From the NCBI RefSeq assembly GCF_009857815.1, contig NZ_WVVW01000001.1, positions 1,550,001 to 1,614,000 on the forward strand: a stretch of DNA of 64,000 bases, in the 5' to 3' direction. Position numbers and translations under genes: made by a program. The DNA is from Pseudomaricurvus sp. HS19 (GTDB lineage Bacteria > Pseudomonadota > Gammaproteobacteria > Pseudomonadales > Cellvibrionaceae). Shown one piece after another: positions 1 to 7,808 of this stretch; position 1 is the stretch's first letter; the number at the start of each line of letters is the position of its first letter. The notes beneath the pieces were generated by a model. That model made no database searches. It was not told where the DNA came from and saw only the letters and a list, made by a program, of their open reading frames with translations.

Positions 1-873
1 CGTGCGCAGGTATTAACGCTGGAAGAGAGCGCCGCCATCTGCCGGGCTTTTGTGGCACTGGGCGTCAAACGCATTCGCCTCACCGGTGGTGAACCCCTGG
101 TGCGGCGGGGCATTGAGAACCTGCTGCCGCAGCTGGGTAATCTCGACGGCCTGCAGGAATTGACCCTTACCACCAACGGCTCCCAGCTGCGCAAGTTCGC
201 GCCGGCACTGGTAGCCGCAGGAGTGAGGCGCATCAATGTTAGCCTCGACAGCCTGGATGCCGACCAATTCCGCGAGCTGACCCGCGTCGGCGACCTGCAT
301 CAGGTGCTGGACGGCATTCAGGCAGCCCGCGACGCCGGGATTGAGAGAATCAAGCTCAACGCGGTGATCCTGCGCCAGCGCAACCTCCCGCAAGTTCTGC
401 CGCTGGTGGATTTTGCCCTGCAGCAGGGTCTGGATATCAGCTTTATCGAAGAGATGCCCCTTGGCCAGGTCACCGAGCACCAGCGCCATGAAGAGCTCTG
501 CACCAGCGCCGAACTGCGACAACTGATTTCCCGACATCACGAAATTCACCCCAGCGACTATCGCACCGGCGGCCCATCCCGTTACTGGCAGATCACCGGC
601 AGCGACAGCCGGATTGGCTTTATCTCCCCCCACAGCGATAACTTCTGCGGCAGCTGTAACCGGGTGCGGGTAACCGCCGAGGGCAAACTGCTGCTGTGCC
701 TGGGCAATGAAAACGCTGTCGACCTGAAAGCCGTCATCCGCGCCCACCCGGGTGACGATGAGCGGCTGCAACAGACCATCGTGAATGCCCTGAGCCACAA
801 GCCGGAACGACACCACTTCTACCAGGACGACAGCCCCCAGATCGTGCGTTTCATGAACGCTACCGGTGGTTGA
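1..873 (+). CDS. moaA: GTP 3',8-cyclase MoaA (5' truncated by window)
   Basis: The reading frame is open from the first base, so the N-terminus with the radical-SAM CxxxCxxC cluster lies outside the window. MoaA converts GTP to 3',8-cyclo-GTP, the first step of molybdopterin synthesis. Visible family signatures are LTGGEPLVRRG near the start, the NVSLDSLD strand, and the C-terminal second [4Fe-4S] site FCGSCNRVRVTAEGKLLLCLG-type with three cysteines. The protein ends in Gly-Gly, as MoaA proteins do; that tail is needed for activity in studied members. mobB and moaB follow on the same strand, so this is a Moco operon. Confidence 0.97.
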   Translation, partial: RAQVLTLEESAAICRAFVALGVKRIRLTGGEPLVRRGIENLLPQLGNLDGLQELTLTTNGSQLRKFAPALVAAGVRRINVSLDSLDADQFRELTRVGDLHQVLDGIQAARDAGIERIKLNAVILRQRNLPQVLPLVDFALQQGLDISFIEEMPLGQVTEHQRHEELCTSAELRQLISRHHEIHPSDYRTGGPSRYWQITGSDSRIGFISPHSDNFCGSCNRVRVTAEGKLLLCLGNENAVDLKAVIRAHPGDDERLQQTIVNALSHKPERHHFYQDDSPQIVRFMNATGG

Positions 874-907
874 GAACCGATACAACCACAGCAGAGTGAG
901 CCAGCCC

Positions 908-1450
908 GTGATCACCCCCTTTCCCCTCCCCGGCCCCGTTTTCGGCATTACCGGCTGGAAAAACAGCGGCAAAACCACCCTGGTGGCCGAGCTGGTGAGC
1001 TGGTTCACCGAGCGTGGCTTCAAGGTCGCCACCATCAAGCACGCCCACTGCGACGTTGAGTTTGATCGCCCGGGCAGCGACAGCTTTCGCCACAAGCAAG
1101 CCGGCGCGCAACAAGTCCTGCTCTCCTCCAGCAAGCGCTGGGCGCTGATGACAGAAGTGGAAGGGCCTGAACTGGAGCTCGATGACCTGCTGGTGCAGCT
1201 GGATCCGGCCGACCTGATTCTGGTAGAGGGTTTCAAGCGCGGCCCCCATCGCAAGCTGCAGGTGGTGCGCCTGGACCACAACCCCCGGCCGCTGGATGAT
1301 GAGGCAGAGCACCTGGTAGCCATCGCCAGTGATGTGCCTGTTAACCCCGCCGACTATCGCTGCGAAGGCCCCTGGTTGCCACTTAATCATGTGGACACCA
1401 TTGCCCGCTTTATCGCCCGTAAATGCGGCCTGCAACTGACCGATGAATAA
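908..1450 (+). CDS. mobB: Molybdopterin-guanine dinucleotide biosynthesis adapter MobB
   Basis: This is a small P-loop GTPase of the MobB family, which binds GTP and assists MobA in forming the guanine-dinucleotide form of Moco. The Walker A motif GITGWKNSGKTTLVAEL is at the N-terminus, followed by VATIKHAHCDVEFDRPGSDS and ILVEGFKRGPHRK, both typical of MobB. The start is uncertain: GTG codons at 866, 896 and 908 are in frame. I chose 908 because GAGTGAG lies about 7 nt upstream and only a short leader precedes the P-loop; starting at 866 would overlap the end of moaA. No mobA is in the window. Confidence 0.9.
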   Translation: MITPFPLPGPVFGITGWKNSGKTTLVAELVSWFTERGFKVATIKHAHCDVEFDRPGSDSFRHKQAGAQQVLLSSSKRWALMTEVEGPELELDDLLVQLDPADLILVEGFKRGPHRKLQVVRLDHNPRPLDDEAEHLVAIASDVPVNPADYRCEGPWLPLNHVDTIARFIARKCGLQLTDE

Positions 1451-1480
1451 CGACAAACCAGAACTCACCAGGACAACGCC

Positions 1481-1984
1481 ATGAGCGACTTTACCCCCCT
1501 CAACCTCACCGTGCTGACGGTCTCCGATACCCGCACTGAAGCCACCGACACCTCCGGCCAGCTGCTGCGTCACGCGTTGCACGAAGCCGGTCACAGCTGC
1601 GTCGATCACGCCATCGTCAAGGATGATATCTACCAGATCCGCGCCGTGGCCTCACGCTGGATTGCCGATGAACTGGTACACGGTATTCTGATTACCGGCG
1701 GCACCGGCTTTCACGGCCGCGACAGCACCCCGGAGGCGATGCTGCCACTGTTCGACAAGACCATTGACGGCTTTGGTGAGCTGTTCCGCCAGGTCTCCTT
1801 TGAGCAGATTGGCAGCTCCACCATCCAATCCCGCTGTGTCGGCGGCATCGCCAACCGCACAGTCATTTTTTGCCTGCCGGGTTCCAATAACGCCTGTCAG
1901 ACCGGCTGGGACCAAATTATTAAGCCGCAGCTGGACAGCCGCCAGAAGCCCTGCAATTTTGTTGGCCTGATCACCCAGCGCTGA
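1481..1984 (+). CDS. moaB: Molybdenum cofactor biosynthesis protein MoaB
   Basis: This 167-residue member of the MoaB/MogA family is expected to adenylylate molybdopterin before molybdenum insertion. The motif [15 protein letters not shown] matches the family's substrate-binding loop TGGTGxxxRDxTPEA, and the C-terminal [16 protein letters not shown] is the usual second signature. It starts 30 bp after mobB behind CCAGGACAACGCC and is likely cotranscribed with moaA and mobB. moeA, which uses the adenylylated product, lies 40 kb away at 42.1 kb. Confidence 0.95.
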   Translation: MSDFTPLNLTVLTVSDTRTEATDTSGQLLRHALHEAGHSCVDHAIVKDDIYQIRAVASRWIADELVHGILITGGTGFHGRDSTPEAMLPLFDKTIDGFGELFRQVSFEQIGSSTIQSRCVGGIANRTVIFCLPGSNNACQTGWDQIIKPQLDSRQKPCNFVGLITQR

Positions 1985-2080
1985 GCCATCACCTCCCGCT
2001 GCGGTTGATGTCGTCACTGTTCAGACAAGGTTCAGCGCTGCCCCTGCAGACTGGACCTGTCCGATCAGAGGAGACCTGTC

Positions 2081-2545
2081 ATGAACAGATCAACCACAGC
2101 AACCCCCTCCCGCCACCACCGCTTGCTGCCCAGAGGCAAGAGCCTGCTTGCAGCGTTGCTGTGCCTGGCCAGCTTTGGCGCGGCAGCCCATGGCTACAAT
2201 GACCGCAGCGGTATTGATGGTTACAGTGTCGACCTGCATTTTTCCGGTGGCGAGCGCCTGAGCCTGCAATCGGGACCCGGCTACACCTATCGCCGCTACT
2301 CCGGCTACCCTCAGCACAAGCACTACCCGCCGGCCTATGGGAAGTACTGGAACAAGCACGGTAAAGACACCTACCACAAACACAAGTACAAGGATGACCG
2401 CGGCCACCATCACAAATCGTGGTCAAAAGGGCACGACGGTTACAAGCGCCCACCCAAGCACTACTACACCAACAACTGGAACAAACCGGGCAAGAACCAC
2501 GATCGCCACGATGGCAAGCGATTCCATGATGGCGGGCGCCACTGA
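2081..2545 (+). CDS. Secreted His/Lys/Tyr-rich protein of unknown function
   Basis: The 154-residue product has an N-terminal signal peptide: basic RHHRLLPRGKS, hydrophobic LLAALLCLASF, and a likely cleavage after GAAA. The mature part is short and low-complexity, dominated by His, Lys, Tyr, Gly and Asp (for example YPQHKHYPPAYGKYWNKHG and DRGHHHKSW). Such composition often binds metals or polyanions, but no family is recognised, so function is unknown. A good Shine-Dalgarno (GAGGAGA) sits 7 nt before the ATG. A GC-rich hairpin follows the stop. Confidence 0.75.
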   Translation: MNRSTTATPSRHHRLLPRGKSLLAALLCLASFGAAAHGYNDRSGIDGYSVDLHFSGGERLSLQSGPGYTYRRYSGYPQHKHYPPAYGKYWNKHGKDTYHKHKYKDDRGHHHKSWSKGHDGYKRPPKHYYTNNWNKPGKNHDRHDGKRFHDGGRH

Positions 2546-2570
2546 TACACTGGTTGACGGCTTATGCCGG

Positions 2571-2589
2571 CGCCCCGCATTGCGGGGCG
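2571..2589 (+). terminator. GC-rich hairpin, possible terminator
   Basis: CGCCCCGC-ATT-GCGGGGCG forms a perfect 8-bp stem with a 3-nt loop, 25 bp after the His-rich gene. The following TTAAC is only a weak U-tract, so termination is plausible but not certain. Confidence 0.5.
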
Positions 2590-2617
2590 TTAACAGGATC
2601 TCAAGCTAAGGCACACT

Positions 2618-3367
2618 ATGGAAACCTATCAGGCCCTGCTCAGTACCCTCGCCCTCACCATGGGCGTCTCCTGGGCCAGCGGCATTAATCTCTACGCCGC
2701 ACTACTGGTACTTGGCATTGGCGGCGCTACAGGCAATATCGACCTGCCCCCCGGCCTGCAGACACTGGCCGATCCCATGGTGATCTTCGCCGCCGGGTTA
2801 ATGTATTTCGTGGAGTTTTTTGTCGACAAGACACCGGGAGTCGATACCGGCTGGGACACCTTGCACACGTTTATCCGGATTCCCGCTGGCGCCATGCTGG
2901 CCGCCGGCGCAGTAGGTGACGTTACTCCGGCACTGGAAATCGCCGCCGGCATTATGGGCGGCGGACTGGCTGCCACCAGCCACCTGACCAAGGCGGGTAC
3001 CCGCGCCGTCATCAATACGTCACCGGAGCCTTTTACCAACTGGGGGGCCTCCATTGGTGAAGACCTGCTGGTGTTGGCCGGACTCTGGACCGCTCTCAAT
3101 CACCCTCTGCTATTCCTGGTCCTGCTGGTCATGTTTATCCTGCTGGCTATCTGGCTGCTGCCAAAAATCTGGCGAGTGCTGAAGGCTATCGTGCGCAAGA
3201 TCGGCCAGTGGCTGGGCATGAGCCAACCTCCCGCCACCGATCCTCAACAACCGGTGAACGACCAGCAGTTACAACAATTGCTGGCCCTGCAAACCCTCAA
3301 GGATGCGGGCAGCCTGACCGAGGACGAGTTTGCCGCGACCAAAAAGAAGATTCTGGGAACGAGTTGA
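2618..3367 (+). CDS. DUF4126 membrane protein with C-terminal SHOCT-like tail
   Basis: This 249-residue inner-membrane protein has hydrophobic segments at roughly residues 5-35, 50-68, 92-122 and 145-188. The pattern GINLYAALLVLG, FFVDKTPGVDTGWDTLHTF and the Gly-rich third segment fit the DUF4126 family. No biochemical role is known for that family. The last 30 residues (LKDAGSLTEDEFAATKK) resemble the SHOCT oligomerisation module, joined to the membrane part by a Gln/Pro-rich linker. The ceramidase-like gene follows by 9 bp, so the two are probably cotranscribed. Confidence 0.85.
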   Translation: METYQALLSTLALTMGVSWASGINLYAALLVLGIGGATGNIDLPPGLQTLADPMVIFAAGLMYFVEFFVDKTPGVDTGWDTLHTFIRIPAGAMLAAGAVGDVTPALEIAAGIMGGGLAATSHLTKAGTRAVINTSPEPFTNWGASIGEDLLVLAGLWTALNHPLLFLVLLVMFILLAIWLLPKIWRVLKAIVRKIGQWLGMSQPPATDPQQPVNDQQLQQLLALQTLKDAGSLTEDEFAATKKKILGTS

Positions 3368-3376
3368 TCCGCATAC

Positions 3377-4048
3377 ATGGACTGGACACAATCACTGGAT
3401 GAATACTGCGAGCGGCTGACAGCGGAGTTCTGGGCAGAGCCGCTCAACGCACTTTCCAACATCAGTTTTCTTATCGCCGCCGTGGCTGCCTGGCACTGGG
3501 GCCACAAGCGTCAACAGCACACCACTTCCAGCTACTGGCTGGTGTTGCTGCTGCTTATGGTAGGTATCGGCAGCTTTCTGTACCACACCTTTGCCGATCG
3601 CTGGAGTCGGGTCGCAGACCTGCTGCCGATCTATCTCTACCAACTCAGCTTTATCACCGTCTACAGTCTTGCCCTGGCACGTCGAGCCGGGCTGGCGCCA
3701 CTGCCCACCAGTTCGCTGACGTTAACCGCCTTTGTTGCGATTACCCTCTTGTTTGGGTTGCTGCCAAAGCACTGGCTGAACGGCTCCGTCACCTATCTGT
3801 CTGCCTGGCTGTTTCTGCTGGGAATCGCTGTGGCTCATCGACGGCTGGCCTCCAGCGGACGCAACCTGATGCTGGCTGCGGTTGGCCTCTTCACCCTGTC
3901 ACTGACGTTTCGCTCACTGGATATGGTGCTGTGTGACCAATGGCCGGCAGGCACCCACTTTCTCTGGCACCTGGTTAATGGCCTGATGCTCTATCTCACT
4001 CTGCGCAGTTATCTGGCAATGCAGCAATCCAATCAGCAACATAAATGA
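3377..4048 (+). CDS. Ceramidase-family (CREST) integral membrane hydrolase
   Basis: This is a 223-residue polytopic protein of the alkaline ceramidase/CREST superfamily. These are metal-dependent membrane amidases acting on ceramide-like lipids; the substrate here is unknown. Family signatures are DEYCERLTAEFWAEPLNALS at the N-terminus, GSFLYHTFADRWSRVADLLP after the second helix, and THFLWHLVNG near the end. The His in YHTFAD and the two His in THFLWH match the expected zinc ligands. About seven hydrophobic segments are visible. It sits directly after the DUF4126 gene. Confidence 0.88.
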   Translation: MDWTQSLDEYCERLTAEFWAEPLNALSNISFLIAAVAAWHWGHKRQQHTTSSYWLVLLLLMVGIGSFLYHTFADRWSRVADLLPIYLYQLSFITVYSLALARRAGLAPLPTSSLTLTAFVAITLLFGLLPKHWLNGSVTYLSAWLFLLGIAVAHRRLASSGRNLMLAAVGLFTLSLTFRSLDMVLCDQWPAGTHFLWHLVNGLMLYLTLRSYLAMQQSNQQHK

Positions 4049-4055
4049 CAGACAT

Positions 4056-4081
4056 AAAAAAGCCGGCCTGAAAAGGCCGGC
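4056..4081 (-). terminator. Rho-independent terminator on minus strand
   Basis: The hairpin GCCGGCCT-GAAA-AGGCCGGC at 4062-4081 is preceded on the plus strand by AAAAAA, giving a run of six Us on the minus strand. It lies downstream of the TonB-receptor remnant and appears to be that lost gene's original terminator. It may also stop plus-strand readthrough from the ceramidase-like gene. Confidence 0.85.
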
Positions 4082-4108
4082 AAGTACTGGAGCATCTGAT
4101 ACCAGAGA

Positions 4109-4312
4109 TCAGAAGTTGTAGCGGAAGTTAATACCAAATTCCCGCGGTGAATTGAGTTTAATGCCGCGGTAGTCAGAAGTCCGCTGCACCTCGGCAAAGC
4201 CGGCAGTAGCATCCCGGTAGCTGGCCAGGTAAGGCGTCGCCTCACGACTGATCACACGCTCGGTATCAAACAGGTTTTTACCGTAGAACATCACTTCCCA
4301 TATGCCCTCAGA
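4109..4312 (-). pseudogene. C-terminal remnant of a TonB-dependent receptor
   Basis: The last 67 residues of this minus-strand frame read as the end of a TonB-dependent outer-membrane receptor: WEVMFYGKNLFDTERV (the usual xxxxGKNLFD strand), alternating beta-strand residues, and a terminal aromatic FGINFRYNF. No plug or remaining barrel lies upstream; the frame continues only about 39 unrelated residues. The gene was therefore truncated, leaving its last barrel strands and its terminator. Whether a deletion or the arrival of neighbouring DNA did this cannot be told from the sequence. Confidence 0.8.
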
Positions 4313-4532
4313 GTCACGTACACCTGCGACGCCATCGCCCGCAATCTGGGGACTACCCACGAATATGTGCATGTAGAACTGCATCAGCATGGCAAGATCC
4401 TGGATCCCGGCTATCTCTTCCAGGTGCATAACCGCCCGCTATCGCAAACTGCCTTACCCTAAGCTGGAGCCCCGGGCAGGGCTTGTTATACTGCCTTCCT
4501 GTCCCACCTACCGCCGGCACTGCCCTACTACC

Positions 4533-5546
4533 ATGCTCTCCCCTACCCAACTGATCGCGCAAACCTTTGCCCTCGACAGCACCCAGGTTTCGGCTCCACT
4601 ACCGCTGCAAACCCTGTGGAGTGGTTATGGCCAGATTGAACGCTATCACCTGCATAGCAGCGATCCCAAAGTTCCCGACAGCCTCATTGCCAAACGGATA
4701 GAACCACCCACGCGCAGGAGCCACCCGAGAGGCTGGAACAGCAACCTCGGCCACCAGCGCAAGCTGCACTCCTATGAGGTGGAAAGCCACTGGTACGGCG
4801 AGTGGTCAAAGGAACTGCCTGACTCACCCCGCACAGCCCACTGCTATGCCCGGCACACTGTAGACAACTCGCACCTGCTGCTGTTGGAAGACCTGGATGC
4901 CGCCGGCTATCCCCAGCGCCGCCAACAGCTCGCTGCGTCGGAGTGCGAACCCTGCCTGCACTGGTTGGCGCAGCTGCATGGGCATTTCCTGCAGTACCGA
5001 CCTGCAAGCGGCTGGCAGAAACAGCTGTGGTCGTCCGGCACCTACTGGCACCTGCAGACACGACCCGACGAGTGGCAACAGATGGCCGAAGGCCCGCTGA
5101 AACAACTGGCACCGGCAATCGACCAGGAACTGAACAGCAGCGACTACACCACACTGGTGCATGGTGATGCCAAGGTCGCCAATTTCTGCTTCAGTGCCGA
5201 CGGATCCCGGGTGGCGGCGGTGGACTTCCAGTACATCGGAGCCGGCTGTGGCATGAAGGACGTGGCCTATTTTATGGGCAGCTGCTTGAGCGAAGACGCC
5301 TGTGAGTCACAGTGGGAAAATCTGTTGGACAGCTATTTTTCCGCTCTCCACGCTGTCATCAGAAAACGGCAGCTGCCATTCCCCACGGGCGACCTGGAGC
5401 TTCAGTGGCGAAACCTGTTCCCGATGGCATGGGCTGACTTTGAGAGATTCCTTATGGGCTGGGAGCCGGAGCACCACAAACTGACGCACTTCAGCCGTCA
5501 AATGACCCGGACAGCTCTGGCAACCCTTCAGCATAAGGGCATCTGA
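4533..5546 (+). CDS. Choline-kinase-like (CHK/EcKinase) phosphotransferase
   Basis: This 337-residue protein has an aminoglycoside/choline-kinase fold. The catalytic loop is LVHGDAKVANFCF (HGDxxxxN) and the metal motif is AAVDFQYIGAGCGMKDVAYF, where DFQ replaces the usual DFE. The N-lobe contains SLIAKRI and the hinge LLLLEDLDAAGY. These features match the CHK kinase-like/ecdysteroid-kinase-like group found in many marine gammaproteobacteria, usually annotated only as phosphotransferase; the substrate is unknown. I chose the ATG giving MLSPTQLIAQ because the earlier in-frame extension is basic, Pro/Cys-rich and unlike the family. Confidence 0.8.
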   Translation: MLSPTQLIAQTFALDSTQVSAPLPLQTLWSGYGQIERYHLHSSDPKVPDSLIAKRIEPPTRRSHPRGWNSNLGHQRKLHSYEVESHWYGEWSKELPDSPRTAHCYARHTVDNSHLLLLEDLDAAGYPQRRQQLAASECEPCLHWLAQLHGHFLQYRPASGWQKQLWSSGTYWHLQTRPDEWQQMAEGPLKQLAPAIDQELNSSDYTTLVHGDAKVANFCFSADGSRVAAVDFQYIGAGCGMKDVAYFMGSCLSEDACESQWENLLDSYFSALHAVIRKRQLPFPTGDLELQWRNLFPMAWADFERFLMGWEPEHHKLTHFSRQMTRTALATLQHKGI

Positions 5547-5902
5547 GAAGAGACGAATACAACTGAAGTTATTGCCAGATACAGGTGTATCTCATCAGTT
5601 ATTGCCGCATATTTTTTTGACTGGCACATAAAACCCTCGACGCCTGAAAATATAGGGCTACCCTGAATAATCAAGGATGACAGACCGGCATAGGATGTGC
5701 GTCAACCAATCCTCCTTGTCCCCTCTGGATTGTTTCCCGTGGATTGGTACCCCTGAATTTCTCCGGCGCCCCCAATAAAGCCACCTCTGACTCCATGGCT
5801 TGCCCCTTGGCAGCGAACACGGGCCAGCCCTGCATTTCATCAATCCCCTCCACAGCTATAGCGATACAGCTGTGGGTGTCCAAAACGGATAGCGGAGATG
5901 CC
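5547..5902. other. 356-bp AT-richer gap upstream of the muramidase block
   Basis: No convincing gene is seen. The left part holds a direct-repeat/palindrome element at 5567-5606 and AT-rich DNA (GCATATTTTTTTG, AAAATATAGG) suitable for a promoter. The right part has an open frame continuous with the muramidase, but its translation is unlike the family and has no ribosome site. Composition changes here from GC-rich to AT-richer. Confidence 0.6.
5567..5606. repeat. Direct repeat pair flanking a perfect palindrome
   Basis: AGTTATTGCC occurs at 5567-5576 and 5597-5606. Between them lies the inverted repeat AGATACA-GG-TGTATCT (5577-5592) and then CATC. The layout suggests a dimeric regulator's operator or a junction left by recombination. 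No known motif was recognised. Confidence 0.6.
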
Positions 5903-6649
5903 ATGAAAGACAATTTTGTATCGTCACTCCAACATGTCCTGGCTCATGAGGGAGGCTGGTCTGATCACCCGGAGGATCCCGGCGGCGCCACCATGAAAGG
6001 GGTAACCCTGGCCACCTACCGTCGAGTCATGAACAAACCCAAAGCCAGCAAGAATGATCTGAAAGCAATTTCGGATGAGGAGCTGCAACGTATTTACAGC
6101 AAGGAGTATTGGCACAAGTGCCATTGCGATGAACTGCCAAACGGCGTTGATTACGTGGTCTTCGATGCCGCCGTCAATTCCGGTCCTGGCCGCAGTGCCG
6201 GCTGGCTGCAACTGACGGTAGGAGCGACAAAAGATGGTCATATCGGTCCCAAAACCCTGGAGAAAACCCGGCGAAAGAACATAGGGCTTGTTATTGATGA
6301 GTTGTGTGACCTGCGCCTGAAATTTCTGCAAAGCCTGTCCACCTGGGGCACCTTCGGACGCGGCTGGGAACGCCGGGTGGAGGGGGTCAGGAGTCACGGC
6401 TTTGAACTGGCCAATCTGGGAATGGATGGCGTAGCCGGCATATCACCCGACGTTGACTATGAAGTTGTCAAAGCCGGCAGCAAAGGTGAGTGGGTTTCCA
6501 AAGTACAGAAAGTCCTGAAAATCCGGGTCGACGGCGTCTTCGGTAACAAGACAAAACAGGCTCTCTTGGATTGGCAGAAAAATAACGGCCTCGTGGCCGA
6601 TGGCATAGCCGGACGAAGCACCTATCGCGCCATGGGGTTAATTTTCTGA
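5903..6649 (+). CDS. GH108 muramidase with C-terminal peptidoglycan-binding domain
   Basis: This 248-residue protein is predicted to cleave peptidoglycan. Residues about 5-90 form a glycosyl hydrolase 108 domain with the catalytic-Glu motif AHEGGWSDHPEDPGGATMKG. Residues about 95-165 match the partner PG-binding-3 region (FDAAVNSGPGRSAGWLQ, DGHIGPKT). The C-terminal 60 residues (GSKGEWVSKVQKVL, DGVFGNKTKQALLDWQ) are a PG-binding-1 repeat. There is no signal peptide, as in phage endolysins, so export would need another route. The start has GGAG 6 nt upstream. A membrane protein follows after 16 bp. Confidence 0.88.
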   Translation: MKDNFVSSLQHVLAHEGGWSDHPEDPGGATMKGVTLATYRRVMNKPKASKNDLKAISDEELQRIYSKEYWHKCHCDELPNGVDYVVFDAAVNSGPGRSAGWLQLTVGATKDGHIGPKTLEKTRRKNIGLVIDELCDLRLKFLQSLSTWGTFGRGWERRVEGVRSHGFELANLGMDGVAGISPDVDYEVVKAGSKGEWVSKVQKVLKIRVDGVFGNKTKQALLDWQKNNGLVADGIAGRSTYRAMGLIF

Positions 6650-6665
6650 CACAGGGATAGCCGCG

Positions 6666-7769
6666 ATGAATAACATTATTGGTAGCCTTCAATCGTTACT
6701 CACAAACCCTCCGGTCATCCCGCTGGTCCAGTTTATTAACTTCGCCTATTTCGCCACCCTTTGTGCCGCGGGCTGGCAACTCCTGCCTACCCTAGCTTTT
6801 AAAATCTTTGCGCTGATCCTTCTTGCTGCAATATGGCTGTTCATTGCCCACTTTCTCGCCCGCATCAGCAACGCACACAACCGACTGCTAAGCAAAGAGC
6901 GTCATGCGGGGTTGAGCCACAACCATGTCGTGTTCAATGCCTCAGCCATTACTCTGTACATTACCGCGGCGTTCTTTATATACCTGGGATACGAGTCACT
7001 ACAAAAGGCCGATACAGAAAACGATGGCATGTACCAAATGCTGCACATTCTGTGTCAGGCGGCGCTGTTTATACTGACTGTCATCAGCCTGATTTTTACC
7101 GGAAGGCCTACCTCATCAAACATGCGGCTGATCTTTATCTTTGGCTACTCCACCAGTCTGACCAGTTTGATGATCCCGTTTTTACTGACCATGTGGATTG
7201 GAACAGATCCGATTCAAACCAGTATGACCAAGAGTCCCATAGGCATCATCAGAGGGTGCCAGACCGGAACAGACAACAAGGCGTTGATCGCCTGCAGAAA
7301 AAATGAAAAAAACAGAGAGACTCAGTCCTGGGTATTCAATATCGGCGGTTTTGTCCAGGCCGAATGCACAAGCAAGGCAGACTCATGTGAACCGGACGAT
7401 AGCAGTTACCGGATCAGCGGCGGCCTTGTCACTCCGCTATATATCTTATTACTGTCCGCCATTGGCGGCAGTGTGGGTTTTATGCGCCGCCTGCCGGAGA
7501 TTCAGCGCCGCTACTGGCGGGACCGGGAAAAGGACAGCAGCACCTATGGCGCAGCCTACATGGCCAGGGAAGAGGTGATATTTCAGTTTATGCAGGTGGC
7601 GTCCGCCCCGCTCATTGCCATTATTGGCTATCACACCATCCAACCTGACGGTGATGCCGGCGCCATTGCGCTGGCGTTTATATCCGGCTTCGCGTCGGAA
7701 ATCATCCTGTTAAGAATCAGGCAATTTGGCGACACTCTGGCCGGCCCCAAAGCGCTGAAGAGTGACTAA
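6666..7769 (+). CDS. Polytopic membrane protein of unknown family, with Cys-containing loop
   Basis: I do not recognise this 367-residue protein. About five hydrophobic helices lie in residues 15-175 (for example FKIFALILLAAIWLFIAHFL and LTSLMIPFLLTMWIG). A hydrophilic loop of about 80 residues follows, containing four cysteines (RGCQTG, IACRKN, AECTSK, DSCEPD) that could form disulfides if periplasmic. Further helices start near 258, 313 and 340. Between a muramidase and a very large soluble protein it could be a holin-like, anchoring or immunity partner; that is inference from position only. It is 16 bp after the muramidase and 39 bp before the next gene. Confidence 0.7.
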   Translation: MNNIIGSLQSLLTNPPVIPLVQFINFAYFATLCAAGWQLLPTLAFKIFALILLAAIWLFIAHFLARISNAHNRLLSKERHAGLSHNHVVFNASAITLYITAAFFIYLGYESLQKADTENDGMYQMLHILCQAALFILTVISLIFTGRPTSSNMRLIFIFGYSTSLTSLMIPFLLTMWIGTDPIQTSMTKSPIGIIRGCQTGTDNKALIACRKNEKNRETQSWVFNIGGFVQAECTSKADSCEPDDSSYRISGGLVTPLYILLLSAIGGSVGFMRRLPEIQRRYWRDREKDSSTYGAAYMAREEVIFQFMQVASAPLIAIIGYHTIQPDGDAGAIALAFISGFASEIILLRIRQFGDTLAGPKALKSD

Positions 7770-7808
7770 CTGACAACCAAACCCTACAGACTGGAAGGCG
7801 GACCGGGC

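Noticed and set aside
4324-4462. Short plus-strand frame reading NLGTTHEYVHVELHQHGKI before the phosphotransferase
   Set aside because: It faintly resembles an enzyme C-terminus but has no start or upstream partner, and overlaps the receptor remnant. Not enough to call.
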